DNA of 64,000 bases from Bosea beijingensis (GTDB taxonomy: Bacteria; Pseudomonadota; Alphaproteobacteria; Rhizobiales; Beijerinckiaceae): NCBI RefSeq assembly GCF_030758975.1, contig NZ_CP132359.1, forward strand, positions 2,124,811-2,188,810, given 5' to 3'. The notes under the pieces were generated by a model, which saw nothing but the letters and a program-made list of their open reading frames with translations, had not been told where the DNA came from and did not search any database. The position numbers and the translations under genes are program-made. Of this stretch, positions 35,000 through 44,280 are shown piece by piece. Within the stretch, counting starts at the first letter, position 1. The number at the start of each line of letters is the position of its first letter.

Positions 35000-35959
35000 A
35001 TGGCAATTTTCAAGCGCGCCGGCGCAGCGGTCGGTTTTGGCCTCGCGGCACTTCTCGCGGCGGGCGGTGCTGAGGCGCAGACCAAGGTCAATATCGGCAT
35101 TTCCGGCTGGACCGGCTTCGCGCCGCTGGTGCTCGCCAAGGAGGCCGGCATCTTCGCCAAGAACGGCCTCGACGTCACCATCAAGAAGATTCCGCAGAAG
35201 GACCGCCACCTCGCCATCGCCTCGGGCGACATCCAATGTGCCGCGACCACGGTCGAGACCTGGATCGTCTGGGATGCGGCCGGCATCAAGACCAAGCAGA
35301 TCTTCCAGCTCGACAAGAGCTACGGCGCCGACGGCATGGCCGTGCGAAAGGATGTCGCCGCGATCAAGGACCTTAAGGGCAAGACGGTGGCGGCCTCGGC
35401 GCCGGGCACCTCGCCCTATTTCGCGCTGGCCTGGATGCTCAAGGAGAACGGCCTGTCCGTGAAGGACGTCAAGGTCGTCAACATGGAGCCCGGCCCGGCC
35501 GCGCAGGCCTTCATCGCCGGCCAGAACGACGCCGCGATGACCTATGAGCCCTATCTCTCCACCGTCCGCGACAAGCCGGATGCCGGCAAGATCATCGCGA
35601 CGACCCTCGACTATCCGATGGTGATGGACACTTTCGGCTGCACGCCCGCCTTCCTCGTCAACGACAAGGCTGCGGCGGCGCTGACCCAGAGCTATTTCGA
35701 GGCGCTGGAGATGATCAAGAAGGATCAGGCCAAGGCCTACGAGATCATGGGCGCCGACGTGAAGCAGACCGGCGAGCAGTTCGGCAAGTCGGCGGCGTTC
35801 CTGCGCTGGTCGGATGCCGAGGGCAACAAGACGTTCTTTGCCGGCGAATGGCAGGCCTTCTCGGCCAAGGCCGCCGACCTCCTGCTGGAGATCGGCCTGG
35901 TCAAGGCCAAGCCCGATCTCGCTTCGCTGATCGATACGCGGTTCGTCGCCGCCAAGTAA
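35000..35959 (+). CDS. NitT/TauT family ABC transporter substrate-binding protein
   Basis: 319-aa periplasmic protein. Signal peptide AIFKRAGAAVGFGLAALLAAGG to EAQ, then VNIGISGWTGFAPLVLAKEAGIF, the family N-terminus, and GDIQCAATTVETWIVWD, typical of the nitrate/taurine/pyrimidine-precursor cluster. ATG 35000 follows AGGGGAAGGG. It starts the operon binding protein, DNA glycosylase, permease, ATPase. The hut-type palindrome upstream suggests the ligand is histidine, urocanate or another imidazole compound, or that the operon serves nitrogen supply; this is inference. Confidence 0.9.
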   Translation: MAIFKRAGAAVGFGLAALLAAGGAEAQTKVNIGISGWTGFAPLVLAKEAGIFAKNGLDVTIKKIPQKDRHLAIASGDIQCAATTVETWIVWDAAGIKTKQIFQLDKSYGADGMAVRKDVAAIKDLKGKTVAASAPGTSPYFALAWMLKENGLSVKDVKVVNMEPGPAAQAFIAGQNDAAMTYEPYLSTVRDKPDAGKIIATTLDYPMVMDTFGCTPAFLVNDKAAAALTQSYFEALEMIKKDQAKAYEIMGADVKQTGEQFGKSAAFLRWSDAEGNKTFFAGEWQAFSAKAADLLLEIGLVKAKPDLASLIDTRFVAAK

Positions 35960-35969
35960 TCGCCGCCGC

Positions 35970-36485
35970 GTGGACGGCGACATCCTCCCGGATGTTCTGG
36001 AGCCCGGCCTGCGTGTCGTCTTCTGCGGCACGCAGGCTGGTGCCGCCTCGGCCAGGCGCGGCGCCTACTATGCCGGGCCGGGCAACAAATTCTGGCCGGT
36101 GCTTCACCAGATCGGGCTTGTCCCGGTGAAGTTCCATCCGGAGGAGTTCCCGACCCTGCCGCGCTATGGCATCGGCCTGACCGATGTCGCCAAGCGCACA
36201 TCAGGACCGGATTCCGCGCTGCGCGGCGGCCATTTCGACGTGGCCGGCTTCACGGCGAGGATCGCCGCGAATCGGCCTCGCATCCTCGCCTTCAACGGCA
36301 AGCGCGCGGCCCAGGTCGCCCTCGGCATCAGCGAGGGACGGCTCGCCTACGGGCTGCAGGCGCACGGACTGGCCGATGCCGAAACCTATGTCCTCCCCTC
36401 GACCTCCGGCGCCGCCGCCGGTTTCTGGTCGATCGAACCCTGGAAGCAACTGGCCATGGCCGTGACCGGAACCCTATCGCGATGA
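35970..36485 (+). CDS. mug: Mug-type (G:T/U mismatch) DNA glycosylase
   Basis: 171-aa uracil-DNA glycosylase superfamily 2 member. It has VFCGTQAG in the position of the E. coli GINPG motif, then AYYAGPGNKFWPVLHQIG, LPRYGIGLTDVAKRTSG, FNGKRAAQ and, near the end, VLPSTSGAAAGF, so the fold is complete. The catalytic Asn of E. coli Mug is replaced by Gln or Thr in the first motif, a variation seen in related families. GTG 35970 is 10 bases after the binding protein gene; its stop overlaps the permease ATG. A base-excision gene inside a transporter operon is odd but the reading frame is intact. Confidence 0.85.
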   Translation: MDGDILPDVLEPGLRVVFCGTQAGAASARRGAYYAGPGNKFWPVLHQIGLVPVKFHPEEFPTLPRYGIGLTDVAKRTSGPDSALRGGHFDVAGFTARIAANRPRILAFNGKRAAQVALGISEGRLAYGLQAHGLADAETYVLPSTSGAAAGFWSIEPWKQLAMAVTGTLSR

Positions 36486-37255
36486 GACCTTTGCAACCCG
36501 TCTCTGCCACGGCCCGCATCGGCTATGGCCTGGCCTTCTTCGCGCTCTTCGTCGCGCTCTGGTCTGTCGCGACCTTCGGCGGCTACGTGCAGAAGCTCTT
36601 TCTGGCCGATCCGCTGACCATGGTCGGCGAGGGCTACAGCCTGATGGTCCGCTACGGCTTCGGCTTCGACATCATGATGACGATCTGGCGCGTCGTCGGC
36701 GGCTTCATCCTCGCCGTCATCGTCGCCCTGCCGCTCGGCATCATGATGGGCGCCTACAAGCCGATCGAGGCTTTCCTGGAGCCCTTCGTCTCCTTCGCGC
36801 GCTATCTGCCAGCCTCTGCCTTCATCCCGCTCCTGATCCTCTGGGCCGGTATCGGCGAGACGCAGAAGCTGCTCGTCATCTTCATCGGCTCGGTCTTCCA
36901 GCTCATCCTGATGATCGCGGTATCCGTCGGCTCGATCCGGCGCGACCTCGTCGACGCCGCCTATACGCTGGGCGCGACCGACAGCTCCGTCGTGCGCCGC
37001 GTCATGCTGCCGAACGCCGCCCCTGAGATCGCCGAGATCTTCCGCCTCGTGCTCGGCTGGGCCTGGACCTATGTCATCGTCGCCGAGCTGATCGGCTCCT
37101 CCTCCGGCATCGGCCACATGATCACCAACAGCCAGGCGCTGCTGAACACCGGGCAGATCATCTTCGGCATCATCGTGATCGGCCTGATCGGCCTCGTCTC
37201 CGATTTCCTTTTCAAGGCGGTCAACCAGCGCCTGTTTCCGTGGGCACGAGCATGA
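36482..37255 (+). CDS. NitT/TauT family ABC transporter permease
   Basis: 257-aa inner-membrane permease with six helices and the coupling loop DAAYTLGATDSSVVRRVMLP, the usual EAA motif of this family, before FRLVLGWAWTYVIVAELIG. ATG 36482 overlaps the glycosylase stop as ATGA, so both are translated from one message. Confidence 0.93.
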   Translation: MRPLQPVSATARIGYGLAFFALFVALWSVATFGGYVQKLFLADPLTMVGEGYSLMVRYGFGFDIMMTIWRVVGGFILAVIVALPLGIMMGAYKPIEAFLEPFVSFARYLPASAFIPLLILWAGIGETQKLLVIFIGSVFQLILMIAVSVGSIRRDLVDAAYTLGATDSSVVRRVMLPNAAPEIAEIFRLVLGWAWTYVIVAELIGSSSGIGHMITNSQALLNTGQIIFGIIVIGLIGLVSDFLFKAVNQRLFPWARA

Positions 37256-37268
37256 ATCGGGCGCGCAC

Positions 37269-38048
37269 ATGAGCAAGCTTCTCGTCGAGAATGTCGGCAA
37301 GGTCTTTCCGGCGCAGCGCGGGGCTGAGCCGACGCGCGCCCTGATGCCGACCTCGCTCAGCGTCGCCGACAACGACTTCATCACCATTCTCGGCCCCTCC
37401 GGCTGCGGCAAGTCGACCTTGCTGCGCATCATCGGCGGGCTGGAGACGGCGAGCGAAGGCCGCGTCCTGCTCGACGGCTCGGCCGTTTCCGGGCCGGGCG
37501 CCGATCGCGGCTTCGTCTTCCAGAGCTACACGCTCTTCCCTTGGCTGACGGTGCAGCAGAACATCGCCTTCGGCCTGCGCGAGAAGGGGGTGCCGGAGGC
37601 CGCGCGCCTGAAGATCGCCCGCGACTGGGCAGTGCGTGTCGGGCTGGGCCAGTTCATCGGGCATTTCCCGAAACAGCTCTCCGGCGGCATGCAGCAGCGC
37701 ACGGCGATCGCCCGCGCACTCGCCAACGACCCCAAGATCCTCTTGCTCGACGAGCCCTTCGGCGCGCTCGACAACCAGACCCGCGCCCTGATGCAGGAAA
37801 TGCTGCTCGGCATCTGGGAGCGCGAGCAGAAGACCGTGCTCTTCGTCACCCACGATATCGAGGAGGCGATCTTCGTCGGCTCCCGCGTCGTGGTGATGAG
37901 CGCGCGTCCCGGCCGGATCAAGGCCGATATCGCGGTCGACCTGCCGCATCCGCGTCCTTACACCATCAAGACGACGCCGGAATTCGTCGCCCTCAAGGAG
38001 CGACTGGTCGAGGAGATCCGCGCCGAGGTGATCGCCGCGGATCATTAG
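37269..38048 (+). CDS. NitT/TauT family ABC transporter ATP-binding protein
   Basis: 259-aa ATPase with Walker A GPSGCGKSTLLR (about residues 42-53), Q-loop FVFQSYTLFPW, signature LSGGMQQRTAIARAL, Walker B ILLLDEPFGALD and H-loop VTHDIEEAIF, all intact. It completes the import machine with 35000 and 36482. The start is ATG 37269, 13 bases after the permease stop. Confidence 0.94.
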   Translation: MSKLLVENVGKVFPAQRGAEPTRALMPTSLSVADNDFITILGPSGCGKSTLLRIIGGLETASEGRVLLDGSAVSGPGADRGFVFQSYTLFPWLTVQQNIAFGLREKGVPEAARLKIARDWAVRVGLGQFIGHFPKQLSGGMQQRTAIARALANDPKILLLDEPFGALDNQTRALMQEMLLGIWEREQKTVLFVTHDIEEAIFVGSRVVVMSARPGRIKADIAVDLPHPRPYTIKTTPEFVALKERLVEEIRAEVIAADH

Positions 38049-38201
38049 CTCTGCCGCCCGCTATGCTTCCGTAGCGGAACCAATCGACTTCGTCTGCGTG
38101 GTCATGTCACAGGCGAGGGGCGGCGTTGCGCGTAAGGGCCGTTACGGCCGCATGCCGAGTTGCCATCTTGAGCGAAAGGGGCGCTGCCGAAGGTGGGGCC
38201 A

Positions 38202-39416
38202 ATGCATTCGCTGATTGCCAGGATGTTGTCTCGGCTCGCGATCGAGCCACGTATCGATGTCGTGTTTCCCGACGGGACTTTGCAATCGGTCGGACAGGGC
38301 GTTGCGCCGCGCTTGCGCATGCGCATCGTCGATTCCCCGACGGAGCTGAAGCTCGCGCTCAATCCAGAGCTCGCCCTTGGCGAGGCCGTAATGGACGGCC
38401 GCGTCGTGGTCGAGCAGGGCTCGCTCTACGATCTTCTCGACGCGCTGGTCGCCGCCGTTCACCGCGCCCGCCCCAAGGGCTGGGGCAAGGTCCTGGAAGG
38501 CCTGCGCACCGCGGTGCGGCGCTTCCACCAGCACAACACGCCGGCCCTCGCCCGGCGCAATGTCGCGCATCACTACGACCTCAGGAGTGACTTCTTCCGG
38601 CTCTTCCTCGATCCGGACATGCAGTATTCCTGCGCCTATTTCGCCGAGCCCGATATGACCCTAGCCGAGGCGCAGCTCGCCAAGAAGCGCCACATCATGG
38701 GCAAGCTCGATCTCCGGCCGGGCCAGCGCGTGCTCGACATCGGCTGCGGCTGGGGCGGCATGGCGCTTTCGATCGCCGGCGAGACCGGGGCTTCGGTCAC
38801 CGGCATTACGCTCTCCGAGGAGCAGCTTGCCATCGCCAAGCAGCGCGGCGCCGAATCCGGCCTGCCGGTCGCGTTCCGGCTGCAGGATTATCGCCACCTG
38901 AACGAGCCCTTCGACCGCATCGTCTCGGTCGGCATGTTCGAGCATGTCGGCGTCGGCTATTACCGCGATTATTTCCGAAAGATCCGGGAATTGCTGAGCG
39001 ACGACGGCGTGGCGCTGGTCCACACCATCGGCCGCTCGACACCGCCAGGCGCGACCAATCCCTTCATCGCCAAGTACATCTTCCCCGGCGGCTATATCCC
39101 CGCCATGTCCGAGGTGGCGGCGGCGGTCGAGCAGGAGGGGCTGGTCATCACCGATGTCGAGGTGCTGCGCCTGCACTATGCCGAGACGCTGAAGGTCTGG
39201 CGCGAGAATTTCCTCGCCCGCCGCGACGAGGCTGTCGCCATGTATGACGAGCGCTTCGCCCGGATGTGGGAGTTCTATCTCGCCGCCTGCGAGGCGAGCT
39301 TCCGGCATGACGATCTGGTGGTGTTCCAGTTCCAGCTCGCCAAGAAGCTCGACGGCCTGCCAATCACGCGCGGCTATATCGCGGAGCGCGAGGGCGAGCT
39401 GGGGAAGGCGGCCTAG
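38202..39416 (+). CDS. cfa: Cyclopropane-fatty-acyl-phospholipid synthase family protein
   Basis: 404-aa S-adenosylmethionine-dependent enzyme that cyclopropanates unsaturated membrane lipids. The N-terminal lipid-binding region (about 1-120) leads to NVAHHYDLRSDFFRLFLD and QYSCAYF, then the SAM site VLDIGCGWGGMALS and GMFEHVGVGYY, which are strongly conserved. ATG 38202 follows AAGGTGGGG; GTG 38193 would add three residues. It is a single gene, followed by a palindromic repeat. Confidence 0.92.
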   Translation: MHSLIARMLSRLAIEPRIDVVFPDGTLQSVGQGVAPRLRMRIVDSPTELKLALNPELALGEAVMDGRVVVEQGSLYDLLDALVAAVHRARPKGWGKVLEGLRTAVRRFHQHNTPALARRNVAHHYDLRSDFFRLFLDPDMQYSCAYFAEPDMTLAEAQLAKKRHIMGKLDLRPGQRVLDIGCGWGGMALSIAGETGASVTGITLSEEQLAIAKQRGAESGLPVAFRLQDYRHLNEPFDRIVSVGMFEHVGVGYYRDYFRKIRELLSDDGVALVHTIGRSTPPGATNPFIAKYIFPGGYIPAMSEVAAAVEQEGLVITDVEVLRLHYAETLKVWRENFLARRDEAVAMYDERFARMWEFYLAACEASFRHDDLVVFQFQLAKKLDGLPITRGYIAEREGELGKAA

Positions 39417-39430
39417 GCAAGTTCCACGCT

Positions 39431-39561
39431 TGTCATTCCGGGGCGCGCCACAGGCGCGAACCCGGAACCTACGACTGGGCGGAACATCAGGCGTTCGGTT
39501 GCGAGCGGCTCACCCAGTTGTGGATTCCGGGTTCTTCGCTGCGCGAAGCCCCGGAATGACA
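39431..39561. repeat. Large palindromic intergenic element (same family as 42481-42602)
   Basis: Outer arms TGTCATTCCGGGG (39431-39443) and CCCCGGAATGACA (39549-39561) are perfect, and an inner pair, GAACCCGGAA with TTCCGGGTTC, is also present. It fills the gap between two convergent genes. The arms and inner pair reappear at 42481-42602. Confidence 0.85.
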
Positions 39562-39579
39562 AAGGTGGTTCGAGCCGGC

Positions 39580-40719
39580 CTAGGCCGGCTCCGGCCCGAC
39601 ATAGCGGGCGCGAGGCCGGATCAGGCGTCCGGTCTCGCCCTGTTCCAGCGCATGCGCGATCCAGCCGGCGCAGCGTGCGGCAGCAAAGATCTGGAACGAG
39701 ACATCCGGCGCGAGCCCGAGTTCGCTCGTGATCGCCGTCAGCACGAAATCGATATTCGGCTCCTCGCCGGTCAGCGTCGTGACGGCCCGGCGTGTCTCCG
39801 CATAGGCCGGCGGCAGCGTAAACACAGTGAGCAGCGCTCGGGCTCGCGGATCGCCGTCGGGGTAGAGCGGATGGCCGAAGCCGGGCAGGGGCATGCCCGT
39901 CGCGAGGCGGGCGGAGACCGCCATCTCGACGCCCTCGCTGGCGATCTCGCGCATCAGACCGAGCACGCGCGGCGTCATCCCGCCATGCAGCGGCCCCGAC
40001 AATGTCGCGAGCCCGGCCAGGATGCAGGCCGCCAGCGAGGCGCGCGTCGAGGCCGCGACCCGGACCGCGAAGGTCGAGGCGTTGAGCTCATGGTCGGCGA
40101 GCAGCACCAGCGCACGGCGGATCAGGTCGGCGCCATCAGCGTCACAGCCCCAGGCCTGTGCCAGCCGGTGATGGATCGGTCCCTGTCCCGGCCGCCCGGC
40201 AATGGCATCGACGAGCGAGTCGATGACGGAAGCAGCCTCCAGATAGAGCGCCTTCTTGGTGCGGCCGGCCATGGCGGGATCGCTGGCGGCGCGCGCTGCG
40301 ATCACCGCGAATATGCGCTGCCGGGCCGGCGCCTCCGGCACGATCGTGAACAGCGGCGGAAAGCGCTGCGAGCCGCAATCCCAGAGCAGCCTTGCAACAT
40401 CCTCCAGCTTCGCCGTCTCGGCCAGCATTTCCGCGTCCTGCCCGCGATACCAGAGCTTGCCACGCTGGATCGTGGCGATGCCCGAGGCCAGGATCGGCTC
40501 GCCGAAGGCGATCGCATCCTCGGCGATGGCGGCCGGTTTCCGCCCCCGCGCCTTGCGATGCTCCAGCCGCGCCACATCCTCGGCGCGGTAGAGCCGTCGC
40601 CGCGAGTCGCCCGCATCGCCGCGCGCCTCGATCAGCCCGCGGCTGACATAGGCATAGAGTGTCTGCGGCTTCAGCCCGAGCCGCTGCATCACCTGTTGCG
40701 CCGTCAGCCAGTCGGTCAT
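39580..40719 (-). CDS. Citrate synthase family protein with N-terminal MerR-like DNA-binding domain
   Basis: 379 aa. Residues 1-60 look like a MerR-type winged helix-turn-helix: WLTAQQVMQRLGLKPQTLYA then VSRGLIEARGDAG and RRRLYRAEDVARL. The rest is a citrate synthase fold with His in DHELNASTFA, His in GFGHPLYPDGDP and Asp in PNIDFVLTAI, the usual catalytic triad. It is therefore both a possible sensor/regulator and an enzyme (citrate or methylcitrate synthesis). It is divergent from a second family member without the DNA-binding domain, with direct repeats between them. Confidence 0.88.
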   Translation of the reverse strand: MTDWLTAQQVMQRLGLKPQTLYAYVSRGLIEARGDAGDSRRRLYRAEDVARLEHRKARGRKPAAIAEDAIAFGEPILASGIATIQRGKLWYRGQDAEMLAETAKLEDVARLLWDCGSQRFPPLFTIVPEAPARQRIFAVIAARAASDPAMAGRTKKALYLEAASVIDSLVDAIAGRPGQGPIHHRLAQAWGCDADGADLIRRALVLLADHELNASTFAVRVAASTRASLAACILAGLATLSGPLHGGMTPRVLGLMREIASEGVEMAVSARLATGMPLPGFGHPLYPDGDPRARALLTVFTLPPAYAETRRAVTTLTGEEPNIDFVLTAITSELGLAPDVSFQIFAAARCAGWIAHALEQGETGRLIRPRARYVGPEPA

Positions 40720-40728
40720 GGGAAAATA

Positions 40729-40776
40729 GATTGATTATATTGTTCAAGATTGATTATACTGATGAAGCTATCAATC
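40729..40776. promoter_or_regulatory. Direct and inverted repeats between divergent citrate synthase genes
   Basis: GATTGATTATA occurs at 40729-40739 and 40748-40758 (19-base period), with an inverted half site CTATCAATC at 40768-40776. The 89-base AT-rich gap is the only place for two divergent promoters. A regulator, perhaps the MerR-fused citrate synthase itself, could bind here. Confidence 0.6.
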
Positions 40777-40808
40777 TTCAAGGCCTCGGTTGTTGAGGAG
40801 AATCCGCC

Positions 40809-41888
40809 ATGTCCGATGGCCTTGAAGATGTCGTTGCCGCCCATACCGTGCTCTCGGAAGTCGATGGGGCGGCGGGCCGGCTGGTGATGCGCGGCCACAG
40901 CCTTGATGAGCTTGCAGGCCATACCTCGTTCGAGGAGATGGCCGCACTGATGCTCGATGGTTTCGTGCCGGACATGCCGGCAATGAAGGACCTGCCCGCA
41001 GCGCTGGGTGCCGCCCGGCAGGAGCTGTTCGAGACGGTGGTCCAAAAAGCCGTCGTTCCTGTCACGCTCGGTCCGGTCGAGATGATCCGGGCGATGACGG
41101 CGCTGATCCCCGATGGCGAGGAGGCCGGCACGGTTCTGCGGCTTTTGGCAGCGCCGGCCGTCTTCACGGCGGCGTCGCTGCGCCTGCGTCAGGGTCTCGC
41201 GCCGGTCGCGCCCGATCCCTCTCTGTCGCAAGCCGCCGATACGCTACGCATGCTCACCGGCAAGGCGCCGACGAAGCAGCAGGCCGCCGCGCTCGACACC
41301 TATCTCGTGACCGTTGCCGATCACGGCCTCAACGCCTCAACCTTCGCCTCCCGCGTCGTCGCTTCCACCCGCGCGGGATTGGTCTCGGCGGTGCTCGCCG
41401 GCATCGGCGCGCTCAAGGGGCCGCTCCATGGCGGCGCGCCCGGCCCGGTGATCGAGATGCTCGATGCGATCGGCGCGCCCGGCAATGCCCGCGCCTGGCT
41501 GGAGACGGCCCTCGATCGCGGCGATCGGCTGATGGGCTTTGGCCATCGTATCTATCGCGTCCGCGATCCGCGTGCCGACGCGTTGAAGGGTGCGATCCGC
41601 CGGCTCGGCGCCGATAGCGGGCGCCTCGCCCTGGCTGAGGCGGTCGAGCAGGCGGCGCTCGCCATCCTGCGCGAGCGCAAGCCCAACCGGACGCTGGAGA
41701 CCAACGTCGAATTCTACACGGCGCTCCTGCTGGAGGCGCTTGGCTTCACCCCGGACTCGTTCACTTGCGTCTTCGCGCTGGGGCGGACGACGGGCTGGCT
41801 CGCCCATGCCAAGGAGCAGATCGCCGGCGGCCGCCTGATCCGGCCGCAATCGGTCTATGTCGGCCCGCAGCCGCGTCAGGCCGCCTAG
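40809..41888 (+). CDS. Citrate synthase family protein (second paralogue)
   Basis: 359 aa, without the DNA-binding domain. The catalytic His residues are present in DHGLNASTFA and GFGHRIYRVRDP, but the third position reads TNVEFYTALLL, so Glu301 replaces the usual Asp. It begins with a short lead-in, SDGLEDVVAAHTVLSEVDG. The ribosome binding site is GAGGAG. Its stop overlaps that of the convergent hutD gene by 4 bases. The two divergent genes could encode subunits of a hetero-oligomer or two specialised enzymes. Confidence 0.88.
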   Translation: MSDGLEDVVAAHTVLSEVDGAAGRLVMRGHSLDELAGHTSFEEMAALMLDGFVPDMPAMKDLPAALGAARQELFETVVQKAVVPVTLGPVEMIRAMTALIPDGEEAGTVLRLLAAPAVFTAASLRLRQGLAPVAPDPSLSQAADTLRMLTGKAPTKQQAAALDTYLVTVADHGLNASTFASRVVASTRAGLVSAVLAGIGALKGPLHGGAPGPVIEMLDAIGAPGNARAWLETALDRGDRLMGFGHRIYRVRDPRADALKGAIRRLGADSGRLALAEAVEQAALAILRERKPNRTLETNVEFYTALLLEALGFTPDSFTCVFALGRTTGWLAHAKEQIAGGRLIRPQSVYVGPQPRQAA

Positions 41889-42448
41889 CGCGCCGGAGCC
41901 AGCTTCACGACGAACAGCTCGCCGCCATTTTCCGCGGCGAGTTTTGCGGTGACGGGGGCCTGTAGCACGGCGTTGTCCCCAGCGGCCAGAGCCGAACCGT
42001 TGACCTGCCAATCGCCGTGGCGGGCCACCAGAACCAGCAAGCCACGCTCGGCTGCGACCTCATGCGGTCCGCCCGCCAGGCGCTCGACGCTATGGCTCCA
42101 CGCGCCGCGCCGGCTCATGACGTTGAGGTCGTCGATCGCCCCGTCGACCAGTACGCCATCCACCGCCCGGTCGGCGGCGAAGAAGAACGGTGCGGTCGCG
42201 CGATCGAGCGCCACCGTCTCGCCATCGCCGAAGGCGAGGCGAATGCCGTTACCGGTCAGCACTGACAGCGTCCGGTCGATGCCGAGGAAGGACGAGAACG
42301 GCCCGTCCTGTCCGACATGGGCCATCGAGATGCGCCAGTCGAAATCGCTGAGGGGAGCCCCCTCTGGAGAAACAGCGATCTCGGTCGTGGTGCCGCCGCC
42401 GTTCTTCCACGGCATGACCTTGCAATCGGCGGCGCGGATGATGCGCAT
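41885..42448 (-). CDS. hutD: HutD family protein
   Basis: 187-aa cupin-like protein found with histidine-utilisation genes. It starts MRIIRAADCKVMPWKNGGGT, the HutD hallmark, and continues DFDWRISMAHVGQDGPFSSF. Earlier work on Pseudomonas suggested HutD limits pathway output (a governor), but its exact biochemical action is not settled. It is the last gene of the leftward hut operon and is separated from hutU by a palindromic repeat. Confidence 0.87.
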   Translation of the reverse strand: MRIIRAADCKVMPWKNGGGTTTEIAVSPEGAPLSDFDWRISMAHVGQDGPFSSFLGIDRTLSVLTGNGIRLAFGDGETVALDRATAPFFFAADRAVDGVLVDGAIDDLNVMSRRGAWSHSVERLAGGPHEVAAERGLLVLVARHGDWQVNGSALAAGDNAVLQAPVTAKLAAENGGELFVVKLAPAR

Positions 42449-42480
42449 GGAATCGTCCTTGGAATTCAGGCGGTCACGGT

Positions 42481-42602
42481 TGTCATTCCGGGGCTCCGCG
42501 TAGCGGAGAACCCGGAACCCACGACCGGGCGAGCCGGCCCGGTCACGGCGTCACACCCAGTCGTGGCTTCCGGGTTCACCCTTCGGGCGCCCCGGAATGA
42601 CA
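42481..42602. repeat. Large palindromic intergenic element between hutU and hutD
   Basis: Outer arms TGTCATTCCGGGG (42481-42493) and CCCCGGAATGACA (42590-42602) are identical to those at 39431-39561; the inner arms also correspond (GAACCCGGAAC and TTCCGGGTTC). As RNA it would form a long hairpin in the hut message and could reduce hutD expression. Confidence 0.85.
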
Positions 42603-42612
42603 ATAGGTCAGC

Positions 42613-44280
42613 TCAGCCCAAAATCCCCGGCAGGTTGAGCTGCTTCTCGCGGGCGCAGTCCAGCGCGATCTCGTAGCCGGCATCGGCATGGCGCATCACG
42701 CCGGTCGCCGGGTCGTTCCAGAGCACGCGCGAGAGGCGGGCGGCCGCGTCATCCGTGCCGTCGGCGCAGATCACGACGCCCGAATGCTGCGAGAAGCCCA
42801 TGCCGACGCCGCCGCCATGGTGCAGCGAGACCCAGGTCGCGCCGGACGCCGTGTTGAGCAGGGCGTTGAGCAGCGGCCAGTCGGAGACCGCGTCCGAGCC
42901 GTCCTTCATCGCTTCGGTTTCGCGATTCGGTGAGGCGACCGAGCCGGAATCGAGATGGTCGCGGCCGATCACGACCGGCGCCTTGAGCTCGCCGTTCCTG
43001 ACCATCTCGTTGAAGGCGAGGCCGAGGCGGTGACGGTCGCCGAGGCCGACCCAGCAGATGCGCGCCGGCACGCCCTGGAACGCGATGCGCTCGCGCGCCA
43101 TGTCGAGCCAGTTATGCAGGTGCTTGTTGTCGGGCAGCAGCTCCTTCACCTTGGCGTCGGTCTTGTAGATGTCCTCCGGATCGCCCGAGAGCGCGGCCCA
43201 GCGGAACGGGCCGATGCCACGGCAGAACAGCGGGCGGATATAGGCCGGCACGAAGCCCGGGAAGGCGAAGGCGTTCTCGAGGCCCTCTTCCTTGGCGACC
43301 TGGCGGATGTTGTTGCCGTAATCGAAGGTCGGGATGCCCATGTCCTGGAAGGCGATCATCGCCTCGACATGCTCACGCATCGAGGCGCGGGCCGCTTTCT
43401 CCACGGATTTCGGATTGGCCTCGCGCGCCTGCTTCCACTGGCCCATGGTCCAGCCCTTCGGCAGGTAGCCGTTGATCGGGTCATGCGCCGAGGTCTGGTC
43501 GGTGACCATGTCCGGGCGGATGCCGCGGTGGACCATCTCGGGCAGGACCTCGGCGCAGTTGCCGAGCAGGCCGACCGACTTCGCCTCGCCGTTCTTGGTC
43601 CAGCGGGCGATCATCTCCAGCGCCTCGTCGAGGCTCGATGCCTTCTCGTCGAGATAGCGGGTGCGCAGGCGGAAATCGATCGAGTCCGGATTGCACTCGA
43701 CGGCGAGGCAAGAGGCGCCGGCCATCACGGCCGCCAGAGGCTGCGCGCCGCCCATGCCGCCGAGGCCGCCGGTCAGCACCCAGCGTCCCTTGAGATTGCC
43801 GCCATAGTGCTGGCGGCCGGCCTCGACGAAGGTCTCGTAGGTGCCCTGAACGATGCCCTGGGTGCCGATATAGATCCAGGAGCCGGCCGTCATCTGGCCG
43901 TACATCGCGAGCCCCTTCTTATCGAGCTCGTTGAAATGATCCCAGTTGGCCCAATGCGGGACGAGGTTCGAGTTGGCGATCAGGACGCGCGGCGCATCCT
44001 TATGGGTGCGGAACACGCCGACCGGCTTGCCGGACTGGACGAGCAGGGTCTCGTCGGCCTCGAGCTGCCGCAGCGTCGCGACGATGCGGTCGAAATCCTC
44101 CCAGGAGCGGGCGGCGCGGCCGATGCCGCCATAGACCACGAGCTCCTGCGGGTTCTCGGCGACGTCCGGATGCAGGTTGTTCATCAGCATGCGCAGCGGC
44201 GCTTCGGTCAGCCAGCTCTTGGCGCTGAGTTCGGTGCCGGTGGCGGGTCGGATGACGCGGGTATTGTCCAGGCGGGTCAT
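42613..44280 (-). CDS. hutU: Urocanate hydratase
   Basis: Second step of histidine degradation: urocanate to imidazolone propionate, with tightly bound NAD+ as electrophile. The 555-aa protein has [33 protein letters not shown], the Rossmann-like [13 protein letters not shown], and [19 protein letters not shown] around the catalytic region. The start is ATG 44280, 4 bases inside the hutG end; the open frame runs on to 45102 only as an antisense-like shadow of hutG. Normal length for the family (about 555). Confidence 0.95.
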   Translation of the reverse strand: MTRLDNTRVIRPATGTELSAKSWLTEAPLRMLMNNLHPDVAENPQELVVYGGIGRAARSWEDFDRIVATLRQLEADETLLVQSGKPVGVFRTHKDAPRVLIANSNLVPHWANWDHFNELDKKGLAMYGQMTAGSWIYIGTQGIVQGTYETFVEAGRQHYGGNLKGRWVLTGGLGGMGGAQPLAAVMAGASCLAVECNPDSIDFRLRTRYLDEKASSLDEALEMIARWTKNGEAKSVGLLGNCAEVLPEMVHRGIRPDMVTDQTSAHDPINGYLPKGWTMGQWKQAREANPKSVEKAARASMREHVEAMIAFQDMGIPTFDYGNNIRQVAKEEGLENAFAFPGFVPAYIRPLFCRGIGPFRWAALSGDPEDIYKTDAKVKELLPDNKHLHNWLDMARERIAFQGVPARICWVGLGDRHRLGLAFNEMVRNGELKAPVVIGRDHLDSGSVASPNRETEAMKDGSDAVSDWPLLNALLNTASGATWVSLHHGGGVGMGFSQHSGVVICADGTDDAAARLSRVLWNDPATGVMRHADAGYEIALDCAREKQLNLPGILG

